Source: a virus. Taken from it: a stretch of 22,295 nt of DNA. Made by a program: the position numbers and the translations under genes. Below are positions 14,920-20,855 of this stretch, piece by piece (the first letter of the stretch is position 1; each line of letters begins with the position of its first letter). The notes below the pieces were generated by a model. It searched no databases. It worked only from the letters and a program-made list of their open reading frames with translations, and was not told the origin of the DNA. Location of the stretch: the IMG/VR virus record IMGVR_UViG_3300022871_000129, positions 1-22,295 of that record; one strand, written 5' to 3'.

Positions 14920-15165
14920 CTATTTCGTAGCATCGTCCATCCTATCAACAAGACCACCAAGCTCGCAATCCTCAATCTTATCCCAAACTTCCTCTGAATA
15001 ACTTTCTCGTATCTCCTCGTTCACAAACTCCTGAAGTATTCGTTTCGCAAACCGAGTAGCACTCAAACCCCGACGGTTAGCTGCATCATTGAAATATTTA
15101 TAGAAACATGGGTCAACCTTAAATGTAATACTTTTATCCTTGCCATAAAATCTTCCCTTTTCCAT
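14920..15165 (-). CDS. Ribbon-helix-helix-like DNA-binding protein, putative
   Basis: 81 residues from an ATG with a very strong GGGAGGAA site. DKSITFKVDPCFYKYFNDAANRRGLSATRFAKRILQEFVNE fits the CopG/Arc layout: a short strand (SITFKVD) that would enter the DNA major groove, then two helices with a G-L-S turn. Such proteins act as dimers on short direct repeats and often repress their own promoter. Two direct ATACCAGAT repeats overlap the promoter upstream of this operon (15527-15547), so autoregulation is a reasonable guess. Higher GC than its neighbours. Confidence 0.55.
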   Translation of the reverse strand: MEKGRFYGKDKSITFKVDPCFYKYFNDAANRRGLSATRFAKRILQEFVNEEIRESYSEEVWDKIEDCELGGLVDRMDDATK

Positions 15166-15230
15166 ATTTCCTCCCTATGAGCTTATTCAATTAGAACAAT
15201 TCCTCTTGGATTTGCTGGTTTTTAATTCTT

Positions 15231-15488
15231 TCAAAGAATCTTTAAAGTATTTTTCGCATCTTTATACTTTTTGAAAAATTCATCTTCCGCTTTTGACATA
15301 TCGAGGTGGTATGAAGTGATTACTGAAAATTCACAGAACTTCTTAGACAACCGAAAACTTAGACACCCCCAAATCCAGTGATAATCTACTGTTACATCTT
15401 CGATTAACTCACTGTGTCGTATATTCTCCTTTACGGGAAATTGAGATACATGTTCTTGTATTGTATTCATCCAGTCTTTTTTATTCAT
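15231..15488 (-). CDS. Hypothetical protein (85 residues)
   Basis: First gene after the promoter at 15524-15553; GAAAGGGGC is the ribosome binding site. Aromatic-rich protein (DYHWIWGCLSFRLSKKFCEF) with a helical C-terminus. No family recognised. Lies upstream of the ribbon-helix-helix-like gene across a 65-bp gap that contains one exact TGAGCTTA octamer (15178-15185). Confidence 0.6.
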   Translation of the reverse strand: MNKKDWMNTIQEHVSQFPVKENIRHSELIEDVTVDYHWIWGCLSFRLSKKFCEFSVITSYHLDMSKAEDEFFKKYKDAKNTLKIL

Positions 15489-15852
15489 TATCGCCCCTTT
15501 CTTTATTCGACATTTATTCTTTCATTATACCAGATAAAATACCAGATTACCAAACCTCCACAAAAATACACATTATCGACCCCTGCAACAAAAGCTTACT
15601 AATGTATTGATATATGGCAACGATAACACGCCTTTTTAAGCATCAGGCAGGTCACACCCCCATTTTCTCCTATCAAGAAAAGTTCACGTTGATGTTATCC
15701 ATTTTCTTAAAAATACTTGTATTCTTTGATATTTCGCCAATTATTGCTATTTTAGCTAACTATTTAATTAATGCTTTGCCTTGCTCTTTATAAAGATGAA
15801 TTGCTCTGGGAACATCTTTAATTTCTAGTGTTATATATCCAGCTGATAAGTT
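15489..15852. other. Intergenic region with promoter and possible decayed coding sequence
   Basis: 364 bp without a convincing gene. The right-hand start of the minus operon (promoter and direct repeats) is at 15524-15553. Next to the zinc-ribbon gene, its own minus frame stays open for 30 codons after the stop (15852-15763; includes EIKDVPRAIHLYKEQGKALI), then meets a TAG and continues open for 28 more codons. It has no start codon or ribosome binding site, so it may be a gene remnant. TAAAGATG (15791-15798) and CATCTTTA (15813-15820) form an inverted repeat without a T tract. Confidence 0.4.
15524..15553 (-). promoter_or_regulatory. Sigma-70-like promoter with direct-repeat operator candidates
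   Basis: On the minus strand TTGGTA (15553-15548), an 18-nt spacer and TATAAT (15529-15524) lie about 40 nt upstream of the ATG at 15488. ATACCAGAT occurs twice on the plus strand (15527-15535 and 15539-15547, 12-bp period), covering the -10 and spacer, and a third partial copy TACCAA coincides with the -35. This layout suits a repressor binding in tandem. Confidence 0.6.
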
Positions 15853-16059
15853 TTATTCGTTAATATTCATTTCAACTTCTAATTTGCTGTCGAAATAAAA
15901 GAATTTTCTGCAATTTACGCATTCGAGGATGCCGTCTTTTGTGTTTCCTTCTATTGTTGGAGGATGAGATGAGTAGCAATTCCAAGATTTGCAGAGAGGG
16001 CATTTAACTTCGAGGTCGTAAGATTCGTCTTTGGATACATTTGAATACCATGAGCTCAT
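15853..16059 (-). CDS. Small zinc-ribbon protein
   Basis: 68 residues with CPLC near residue 20 and CVNC near residue 47, the two knuckles of a zinc ribbon separated by about 24 residues. Such small proteins bind nucleic acid or protein partners; no enzyme domain is present. Its ATG overlaps the stop of the upstream membrane-protein gene (ATGA), so translation is coupled. Last gene of the 17281-to-15853 operon. Confidence 0.65.
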   Translation of the reverse strand: MSSWYSNVSKDESYDLEVKCPLCKSWNCYSSHPPTIEGNTKDGILECVNCRKFFYFDSKLEVEMNINE

Positions 16060-16295
16060 TGAGTGACCTCTTTTTTGTCGGGGGATTTAATGTGCTTTAG
16101 AAATTCTCTCTGAAACTCTGGGTCTTTTGTTCCAATTAAATCAAGGGCAATCGTTGTTACTTTACCTTGATAATCAGATTGTTTTTTTATCTTATCAAAT
16201 CTCGCTTGTAACCCCATAATCATACAAAACATAAAGAAGAACATGCCACAGATGCCGAATAAGAAAGTTTGAGTCATTTCCATATCTTTAATCAC
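16056..16295 (-). CDS. Small single-pass membrane protein
   Basis: 79 residues. TFLFGICGMFFFMFCMIMGL (about residues 10-29) is a clear transmembrane helix, followed by a charged cytoplasmic or external tail. The start is GTG at 16295, overlapping the previous stop as GTGA; an internal ATG four codons in is an alternative. Function unknown. A small phage membrane protein in an early-type operon could act in superinfection exclusion or host takeover, but nothing here proves it. Confidence 0.6.
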   Translation of the reverse strand: MIKDMEMTQTFLFGICGMFFFMFCMIMGLQARFDKIKKQSDYQGKVTTIALDLIGTKDPEFQREFLKHIKSPDKKEVTQ

Positions 16296-16519
16296 TTCAG
16301 ACTTTCCAGGTAATCATTATATTCATTTTTCTTTTCTTCAGTAATAATTCCATTGTCATAAAATTCTGAGATAATCATTTGAAGAGTTATGAGAATTCCT
16401 TTTTCTCCATGTTGCTCATATTCTCCAATTAACATAATAGCTTTATCTCTTTTCCTTGCGAAATCTTCATCCTCGATAACCAGTGCCTGTAACTCTGTTT
16501 TCATAATATCTAATGTCAT
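16292..16519 (-). CDS. Hypothetical protein (75 residues)
   Basis: The start ATG shares one base with the upstream stop (TAATG) and is preceded by AAGGAG located in the end of the upstream gene. Acidic, helical protein (ALVIEDEDFARKRDKAIMLI). No family recognised. Coupled on both sides in the operon. Confidence 0.6.
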   Translation of the reverse strand: MTLDIMKTELQALVIEDEDFARKRDKAIMLIGEYEQHGEKGILITLQMIISEFYDNGIITEEKKNEYNDYLESLK

Positions 16520-17058
16520 TATCTATTTCTCCTTCGTTTTTTACTTGATGTTTTATTATTGTTATTTTTATCTTCCTTCTTTTCAGGAATTTCTTCATCG
16601 TTCTTATCTGATTCTTTACTTTCCTTGCTGTAATTATAAGCTTCATCCAAGTGATACATATTATAATCATCAGGAGTCTTGCTTATTTCCTTCAGGCCAT
16701 AATAGGATTTATTCATAACAGTAATTTCTTCGTCAACTCCCATAAGATAATCTTGAACTTCGGACGAGACCCTGTCTAACTCTATCCTTCGTTCATTAGA
16801 GAGTGCTAATATTTCTCTCTTTGAAATCGTCCAAAATCCTAAACCTCCGACAATCGAATTAAGTTTTGTTAAGACTTCCAAGGCTTCAAACTTACTCTCG
16901 ACTCTAGCGATAAGGTCAATCTTTCTTCCCTTAATTAAACCGAAACATTTTCCGTCACCGAATCCAGATTTTTTCCAAACGACTCTTAGACCATTTGAAA
17001 TGAACAAAACTCCACACGCTCCATGACCTTTTACATCTACTTCAAAATTACTTTTCAT
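16519..17058 (-). CDS. Hypothetical protein with charged low-complexity C-terminus
   Basis: 179 residues. The first ~125 residues look globular (HGACGVLFISNGLRVVWKKS, then FGLIKGRKIDLIARVESKFE). From about residue 140 the protein becomes low-complexity: KESDKNDEEIPEKK, an asparagine run and a basic SSKKRRRNR end, probably disordered and nucleic-acid binding. The start at 17058 is supported by AGGAG upstream, and it overlaps the end of the upstream gene by 11 nt. No known domain recognised. Confidence 0.6.
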   Translation of the reverse strand: MKSNFEVDVKGHGACGVLFISNGLRVVWKKSGFGDGKCFGLIKGRKIDLIARVESKFEALEVLTKLNSIVGGLGFWTISKREILALSNERRIELDRVSSEVQDYLMGVDEEITVMNKSYYGLKEISKTPDDYNMYHLDEAYNYSKESKESDKNDEEIPEKKEDKNNNNKTSSKKRRRNR

Positions 17059-17281
17059 GATTTTTCTCCTGTTCTAATTTCCACTTAAATTCAATAGCAT
17101 TTTCAAAATGATTTTTTAAATCTTCATAATCATCCCCATACTTTTCATCATCAAGACATCTTAATGCTAAAAACTGTAATGCTTTCTCATACTTAAATGT
17201 AAGCTTATCAAGTTCACTATCTTTCTTCTCCAAAGGTTTACCGATTCCAGCACACTCAATTTCTAATCCATTTTCTCTCAT
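17048..17281 (-). CDS. Hypothetical protein (77 residues), first gene of operon
   Basis: ATG at 17281 with AAAGGGGTGAT upstream and a good promoter at 17303-17331. Helical, acidic (LDKLTFKYEKALQFLALRCL, then DDEKYGDDYEDLKNHFENAI). No family recognised. Leads a five-gene run of overlapping genes down to 15853. Confidence 0.65.
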   Translation of the reverse strand: MRENGLEIECAGIGKPLEKKDSELDKLTFKYEKALQFLALRCLDDEKYGDDYEDLKNHFENAIEFKWKLEQEKNHEK

Positions 17282-17302
17282 GATTTATCACCCCTTTATC
17301 CA

Positions 17303-17331
17303 ATTATGAACCATATCACTCAAAATGTCAA
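17303..17331 (-). promoter_or_regulatory. Sigma-70-like promoter
   Basis: On the minus strand TTGACA (17331-17326), a 17-nt spacer and CATAAT (17308-17303) sit just upstream of the ribosome binding site of the 17281 gene. A degenerate octamer AGAGCTTA (17334-17341) touches the upstream edge of the -35 box, so the octamer-binding factor could act here. Confidence 0.75.
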
Positions 17332-17438
17332 ACAGAGCTTATCATAATCAACATAACGACAACTAACCATAAACTATTTATAAACATCAATATAATAGTG
17401 AGAGAGTGGCTGAAATATGAACGAGGCAGGCTTTCGGT

Positions 17439-17680
17439 TGAGCTCAAAAAAGTCGCCCATAAAAATGACCCCTCCCCCCCCTTGAGCTTACTCGTGAGCT
17501 TGTAGCATAATGCAACACAAATATATCGTGAGCTTATTGCCTTGAGCTTATTGGCATTGACTTACTTAATAGCAGCTGTGAGCTTAAGAGATATGAGTGG
17601 AGAGCTTAGCTGTGAGCTGAGCGTGTCGACGGCCTGAGCTTAACAGCTGAGCTTAAGAGGAAAATAATTGACTGAGCTTA
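17439..17680 (+). repeat. TGAGCTTA octamer cluster
   Basis: Exact TGAGCTTA at 17483, 17529, 17543, 17579, 17635, 17648 and 17673, all in the same orientation. Degenerate copies include TGAGCTCA (17439), TGAGCTTG (17495), AGAGCTTA (17601), TGAGCTGA (17613) and a TGACTTA at 17558. Spacing is irregular (13-56 bp). The same octamer recurs in the two other control regions (21097, 21116, 22112, 22132) and at 15178. Isolated exact copies also fall in coding DNA (2475; reverse strand 6890 and 13648), giving a feel for background. Confidence 0.75.
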
Positions 17681-18083
17681 CTGTCATTGAGTCGATGATA
17701 TGGCTGAATAATAAATTGATTGATTGTATGTTATTGTATCGCTTCCTTGTTCCTTATCTTATCTTATCCTGTGCTATCCTATCCGGTTCTTATCCTCATT
17801 CTAATTGTAATTAAGATTAATATTTAAAATTATATTCTATAATAAATTTAAGTTTCAAAATCTCTTATATGCAACTGTCACAGCTAAGTATGAGAGCAGC
17901 TTAATAACGTCGATATGATACTGTATCATTGAGATATAGCTATCATGATAACATTATATTGTAATTAATAATTAAGTTTCCTTGCTTTGATTCTATAATG
18001 AGATTGAATTACTTAATATGATTGTATAGATTGTATTAAGATATATTACAATCGTTTTATATTGACTATATGATTAATAATTG

Positions 18084-18112
18084 AAAAAAAAAAAAGCTGG
18101 AAAGAATCCAGC
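18084..18112 (-). terminator. Rho-independent terminator of the 19948-to-18141 operon
   Basis: On the minus strand GCTGGA, a 5-nt loop and TCCAGC (18112-18096) are followed by twelve T (18095-18084), 28 bp after the last gene. Confidence 0.9.
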
Positions 18113-18140
18113 CGATTAAAATTAAAATATCTTATTATAT

Positions 18141-18299
18141 TTATTTTTCATATACTACTCTATAGACTTTATCCTTGACGCTTATTAGCTCACCGACCTC
18201 ATAAAAGCTAGGTTCAAGGTCTTCTAAGTTATCCTCTATTTGTATTTCTGCATCAAATGGTATTTGCTTATTAGTTAATTTTTTAAATAAATGTTTCAT
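18141..18299 (-). CDS. Hypothetical protein (52 residues)
   Basis: I place the start at ATG 18299 (MKHLFKKLTNKQIPFD) because AGAAAGGAT lies at proper distance. The frame extends 14 codons upstream but without a good ribosome binding site. Ends just before the terminator. Acidic middle (QIEDNLEDLEPSFYEVGEL) and a strand-rich C-terminus (LISVKDKVYRVVYEK), perhaps a small SH3-like barrel. No family recognised. Confidence 0.55.
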   Translation of the reverse strand: MKHLFKKLTNKQIPFDAEIQIEDNLEDLEPSFYEVGELISVKDKVYRVVYEK

Positions 18300-18315
18300 A
18301 TTGTTTGATCCTTTC

Positions 18316-18639
18316 TTATTTGTATATATTTTCCCATTCATTTTTTTTATTCAATTCTTTTCTTATTCTTATTTTTTCTACATATCTTTGCATATCGTTG
18401 AATTCTCCTATTATATCAATGGTCCCGAAGTTATACCAGTATTTCCCATTTTCTATAGCCGTGGCCTTGCATAGCACGCCCCATCTATTCAACTGAGCTA
18501 TTCTATTTTTCTGATGATCCATTACGTTGATTATTTTCTTGTATCGTTTCGCATATCCTACGCATGTTTGATTTGTGAATACAGAGTCGACGAATTCTTT
18601 TTCAGTTTCAGCAAATTTTTTGTTATTAATTATTATCAT
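18316..18639 (-). CDS. Hypothetical protein (107 residues)
   Basis: ATG at 18639 preceded by GGAAGGTATCGCA, an initiation region shared almost exactly with the gene starting at 19353. The protein is lysine- and aromatic-rich (GYAKRYKKIINVMDHQKNRI, then NGKYWYNFGTIDIIGE). No domain recognised. Ends 17 bp before the next gene. Confidence 0.6.
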   Translation of the reverse strand: MIIINNKKFAETEKEFVDSVFTNQTCVGYAKRYKKIINVMDHQKNRIAQLNRWGVLCKATAIENGKYWYNFGTIDIIGEFNDMQRYVEKIRIRKELNKKNEWENIYK

Positions 18640-18660
18640 TGCGATACCTTCCTTCTATTT

Positions 18661-19044
18661 CTACAATGAGAAATATAACTTAGTTTTTTGTTCAAGAGTT
18701 TTCTGCAACATATCGAAGTATAAGCCTGATATAGTTTCTTTCTTCGTCATCTTGAGACCCTTGCCTTTGTATGTGGTCACGTCGTATAAGTCCATAGAGT
18801 TAAGTCGAATTTCTATATGTGATATCGCCTCCGGATTAGTTCCAGGACGAAAAGCTAAACCGTTCTTGATTGCCATTATAATCTTAGTCCCTGTCATGTA
18901 TCTCCAGCCTTTTGGTAGTTGGTTGATAATTGTAGTAGCTATTGATTTGTTTCTTTGTTCTTCTTGGATTTTATTAATTTCTTTCGATAAGAAATCTTTG
19001 ATATTATTTGTTACGTTGTTTAATTTTGTTTCTTGTTCAGTCAT
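18661..19044 (-). CDS. Hypothetical protein (127 residues)
   Basis: Start at ATG 19044 with AAGGAAGG upstream. A polar helical N-terminus (NNVTNNIKDFLSKEINKI) leads to a central part with LPKGWRYMTGTKIIMAIKNG and LYDVTTYKGKGLKM. The look is that of a conserved phage accessory protein, but I cannot name the family. Sits mid-operon. Confidence 0.6.
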   Translation of the reverse strand: MTEQETKLNNVTNNIKDFLSKEINKIQEEQRNKSIATTIINQLPKGWRYMTGTKIIMAIKNGLAFRPGTNPEAISHIEIRLNSMDLYDVTTYKGKGLKMTKKETISGLYFDMLQKTLEQKTKLYFSL

Positions 19045-19062
19045 TATTTAATCCTTCCTTTA

Positions 19063-19353
19063 TTATTTCAACCCGTAATTAATATTAATTGCTTTTATTT
19101 CTGAAAGTAATTGAATATAATTAAGATATTCCGTATTAAACCAAGCGATAGTTTTTTCGTAAACTTCATGAATAATTTTGAAAATTACAGCGTTTTTGTG
19201 TCTATAATATTCTTGTTTAATAATTATATTTTCTATTTCATCATCACATAAAAATAAGTTTTTCAATAAATAATTAAATTTTTCATTCGCTGCTTTTAAG
19301 TTTCCTTCAGCAAATTCTTGTTTATATTGTTTGTATATTTTTTCTTGGTTCAT
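19063..19353 (-). CDS. Hypothetical helical protein (96 residues)
   Basis: Start chosen at ATG 19353 (MNQEKIYKQYKQEFAEGNLK) because GAAGGTATCGCA precedes it, as at 18639; the longer in-frame reading from 19371 overlaps the end of the upstream gene. Predicted all-helical (KAANEKFNYLLKNLFLCDDE). No family recognised. Confidence 0.6.
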   Translation of the reverse strand: MNQEKIYKQYKQEFAEGNLKAANEKFNYLLKNLFLCDDEIENIIIKQEYYRHKNAVIFKIIHEVYEKTIAWFNTEYLNYIQLLSEIKAININYGLK

Positions 19354-19367
19354 TGCGATACCTTCTT

Positions 19368-19508
19368 TCATAATTCTATAACTTGTTTGATTATGTCATC
19401 AGTAAGATCTTCGATTATGTCATCATGTTTCAGAGTTACGATTTGATAATTTTGTATAAGGTTAATTAGTTCTTCTTTGCTTTTCGCTTGGAGTTCTTTA
19501 AATTTCAT
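19368..19508 (-). CDS. Hypothetical small protein (46 residues)
   Basis: ATG at 19508 with GAAGGGGT upstream; reads MKFKELQAKSKEELINLIQN, then LKHDDIIEDLTDDII, to TGA 19370-19368. Helical and acidic, resembling the N-terminal helical segments seen in other phage small proteins. It fills the gap between the zinc-ribbon gene and the 96-residue gene, and its stop lies a few bases before their ribosome binding site, so I consider it real. Confidence 0.6.
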   Translation of the reverse strand: MKFKELQAKSKEELINLIQNYQIVTLKHDDIIEDLTDDIIKQVIEL

Positions 19509-19528
19509 ATTGATTTTACCCCTTCAGT

Positions 19529-19717
19529 TTATAAATTCCCTAGCCCATGAATATTGTTATCAAAAATATTGTCTTCGTTTTCCATTCTTTTATAATAACT
19601 TTGACTTTTATTCCTTGAGTCATGACCACATTTTTCGCATACTTTATATTTTTTATTTTCTTCGGTTATAAAATTCTTGTATTTTTTTTCCTTGCATTTG
19701 GGACATTTATTACTCAT
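19529..19717 (-). CDS. Small zinc-ribbon protein
   Basis: 62 residues from ATG 19717; the in-frame TTG at 19726 abuts the AGGGG site, too close to be the start. CPKC near residue 5 and CEKCG near residue 28 form a classic zinc ribbon; the rest is polar and ends LGNL. Probably a nucleic-acid or protein-binding accessory factor; no catalytic domain. Confidence 0.65.
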   Translation of the reverse strand: MSNKCPKCKEKKYKNFITEENKKYKVCEKCGHDSRNKSQSYYKRMENEDNIFDNNIHGLGNL

Positions 19718-19738
19718 TTTATTCAACCCCTATTCTTA

Positions 19739-19948
19739 TTAATATAATATATATGTAGTTTCACTTTCAGCGATTCCAGCGTTATTGAGATGGTCCATTA
19801 TAATTTCCTTGTCTTCTATTTCCGGGTATTTTTCTTCTAATTTTTCAAGATTTCTGTGGAAAGTTTCACGGTAACAATTCATAATAGTTTCATCGTTATT
19901 AAGATACTCTTCTATTCCATCGGTTAATTTTTCAAGTGCTTTTTCCAT
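19739..19948 (-). CDS. Hypothetical acidic helical protein (69 residues)
   Basis: ATG at 19948 with AGAAGGAA upstream. Acidic and helical (MEKALEKLTDGIEEYLNNDE, then RNLEKLEEKYPEIEDKEIIM). No family recognised. First gene after the terminator at 20002-20025, so it either has its own promoter (candidate at 19970-19998) or depends on read-through. Confidence 0.6.
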   Translation of the reverse strand: MEKALEKLTDGIEEYLNNDETIMNCYRETFHRNLEKLEEKYPEIEDKEIIMDHLNNAGIAESETTYILY

Positions 19949-19969
19949 TTTAATTCCTTCTTTCTTATA

Positions 19970-19998
19970 ATTATGTTTTACTCATACTCATTTTGTAA
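19970..19998 (-). promoter_or_regulatory. Weak promoter candidate
   Basis: Minus strand TTACAA (19998-19993), 17-nt spacer, CATAAT (19975-19970), between the terminator of the upstream operon and the gene at 19948. The -35 is poor; support is mainly the need for a promoter here. Confidence 0.35.
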
Positions 19999-20001
19999 GC
20001 T

Positions 20002-20025
20002 AAAAAAGAAGTCCCGAAAGACTTC
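20002..20025 (-). terminator. Rho-independent terminator after the pentapeptide-like gene
   Basis: Minus strand GAAGTC, loop TTTCGG, GACTTC (20025-20008) followed by TTTTTT. A second, 11-bp hairpin (AGAACTCATCC 20032-20042 with GGATGAGTTCT 20049-20059) lies just upstream and spans the stop codon, making a double-hairpin 3' end. Confidence 0.9.
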
Positions 20026-20042
20026 CTCTTTAGAACTCATCC

Positions 20043-20489
20043 CTATAAGGATGAGTTCTCCATACTACATCGTATTAATCGCACCTGTTCACCTCCTTCC
20101 TGATACAACTGAGTGTTTTTAATACTCGAACTTGTCAGTTCGAACTTTTTGAAGCTCGTTCTTGTGAACGAGGTCTCACTGATTTCGCTTGTATCTAGCC
20201 TGAGTGCCAGGCTACAGTCGTGGAAGTCCACCCGTGTAAATCCTACATATCTACCCATTACTTCTATACTACAATTTTCGAAGTTCGAGTCTGTCACATC
20301 GACTTCGTGGAAGTTGCACCCTGTGAAGGTGCAATTGACGAACGTGCAATCCTTGAAATAAAGGTTTTCTATATGGAATTTTTCGAAAACCTCATTCCTA
20401 AAGGTTTTCTGAGAAATCTCTTTCAATATACCCCCACTTAAGTCTAGGGCTTCTTGGAAGTTCATTTTTTTTCTTATTATTGTTCTCAT
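20043..20489 (-). CDS. Pentapeptide-repeat-like protein encoded by hairpin-rich DNA
   Basis: 148 residues from ATG 20489 (site GGGGGA). From about residue 40 the sequence shows five-residue spacing with central F/L and preceding A/C/T/N: NLYFKDCTFVNCTFTGCNF, then DSNFENCSIE, RVDFHDCSLA, TSFTRTSFKKFE. This fits a right-handed beta-helix of the pentapeptide repeat type, known for DNA mimicry toward gyrase, among other roles. The repeat is imperfect and short. The coding DNA holds many inverted repeats: 7-bp stems at 20126-20143, 20155-20172, 20196-20214 and 20314-20334, an 8-bp one at 20362-20392 with a competing partner at 20402-20409, and 11 bp at the stop codon. Confidence 0.65.
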   Translation of the reverse strand: MRTIIRKKMNFQEALDLSGGILKEISQKTFRNEVFEKFHIENLYFKDCTFVNCTFTGCNFHEVDVTDSNFENCSIEVMGRYVGFTRVDFHDCSLALRLDTSEISETSFTRTSFKKFELTSSSIKNTQLYQEGGEQVRLIRCSMENSSL

Positions 20490-20499
20490 TTTTTCCCCC

Positions 20500-20580
20500 T
20501 TAGTTTTTCTTACCGAAAGTTTTAGTTGTTGTTTCTATGATTTTTGCATCCCAATTTTTTATAACTTTGTAAGTTTTCAT
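20500..20580 (-). CDS. Very small hypothetical protein (26 residues)
   Basis: ATG 20580 with AAAAGGGGC upstream reads MKTYKVIKNWDAKIIETTTK and ends at TAA 20502-20500, a few bases before the ribosome binding site of the pentapeptide-like gene. Its good ribosome binding site and tight fit support translation, either as a small protein or as a leader peptide for the next gene. Confidence 0.5.
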   Translation of the reverse strand: MKTYKVIKNWDAKIIETTTKTFGKKN

Positions 20581-20600
20581 TTGCTTGCCCCTTTTTTTGT

Positions 20601-20620
20601 GGCCGGTATCTCAACCGGCC
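20601..20620. promoter_or_regulatory. Perfect 7-bp GC-rich hairpin between genes
   Basis: GGCCGGT (20601-20607), loop ATCTCA, ACCGGCC (20614-20620). The T-rich tract follows on the plus strand (TTTTTATTTTATTT), so as a terminator it would stop transcription running opposite to the local genes. On the minus-strand mRNA it is an intercistronic hairpin just upstream of the ribosome binding site of the 26-residue ORF. Confidence 0.6.
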
Positions 20621-20632
20621 TTTTTATTTTAT

Positions 20633-20833
20633 TTATTTCTGGATTGTTCTTGTTACAATCCAGCCGTTTTTTATTTCTGTTTCTAATATTTCGATATCTT
20701 TGTCAGTATGTATATACATTTTATCTTGAGTTCCATTTTTTTCTATTGTAGCGATGATGCATTCGGAAGCCATTTTTAAATCCCATTTTATGTTATTTAT
20801 TGTTATTTCTGTGTTTGTGTTTGTGTTTGTCAT
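20633..20833 (-). CDS. Hypothetical protein (66 residues) with Thr-Asn repeat start
   Basis: First gene after the promoter at 20880-20908; GGGAGAAAA precedes the ATG. The protein begins MTNTNTNTEITINN, encoded by a hexanucleotide ACAAAC repeat, then a compact domain (WDLKMASECIIATIEKNGTQ, KDIEILETEIKNGWIVTRTI) likely of alternating strands and helices. The 3' end carries a perfect 9-bp hairpin (CTGGATTGT 20639-20647 with ACAATCCAG 20655-20663). A 12-bp palindrome ATGTATATACAT lies at 20708-20719. No family recognised. Confidence 0.6.
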   Translation of the reverse strand: MTNTNTNTEITINNIKWDLKMASECIIATIEKNGTQDKMYIHTDKDIEILETEIKNGWIVTRTIQK

Positions 20834-20855
20834 TTTTATTTTCTCCCTTTGTTTG

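Larger units (their letters stand above)
17282..18140. other. Large non-coding control region with octamer repeats (possible replication origin)
   Basis: About 860 bp without a plausible gene. From right to left on the plus map it holds the terminator at 18084-18112, a strongly AT-rich stretch (about 17800-18080), palindromes ATGATAC-T-GTATCAT (17915-17929) and TATCATGATA (17941-17950), short TTATC/CTATCC direct repeats (17755-17795), the TGAGCTTA cluster (17483-17680), and the promoter at 17303-17331. Repeated sites beside an AT-rich segment are the layout of an iteron-type origin, but a transcription control region would look similar. Confidence 0.5.

Noticed and set aside
17282-18140. tRNA or structured RNA gene in the long non-coding region
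   Set aside because: I found no cloverleaf-like arms or T-loop sequence; the palindromes are short and AT-rich.
20113-20441. Two plus-strand ORFs opposite the pentapeptide-like gene
   Set aside because: No ribosome binding site or motif; open because the inverted repeats make both strands look alike.
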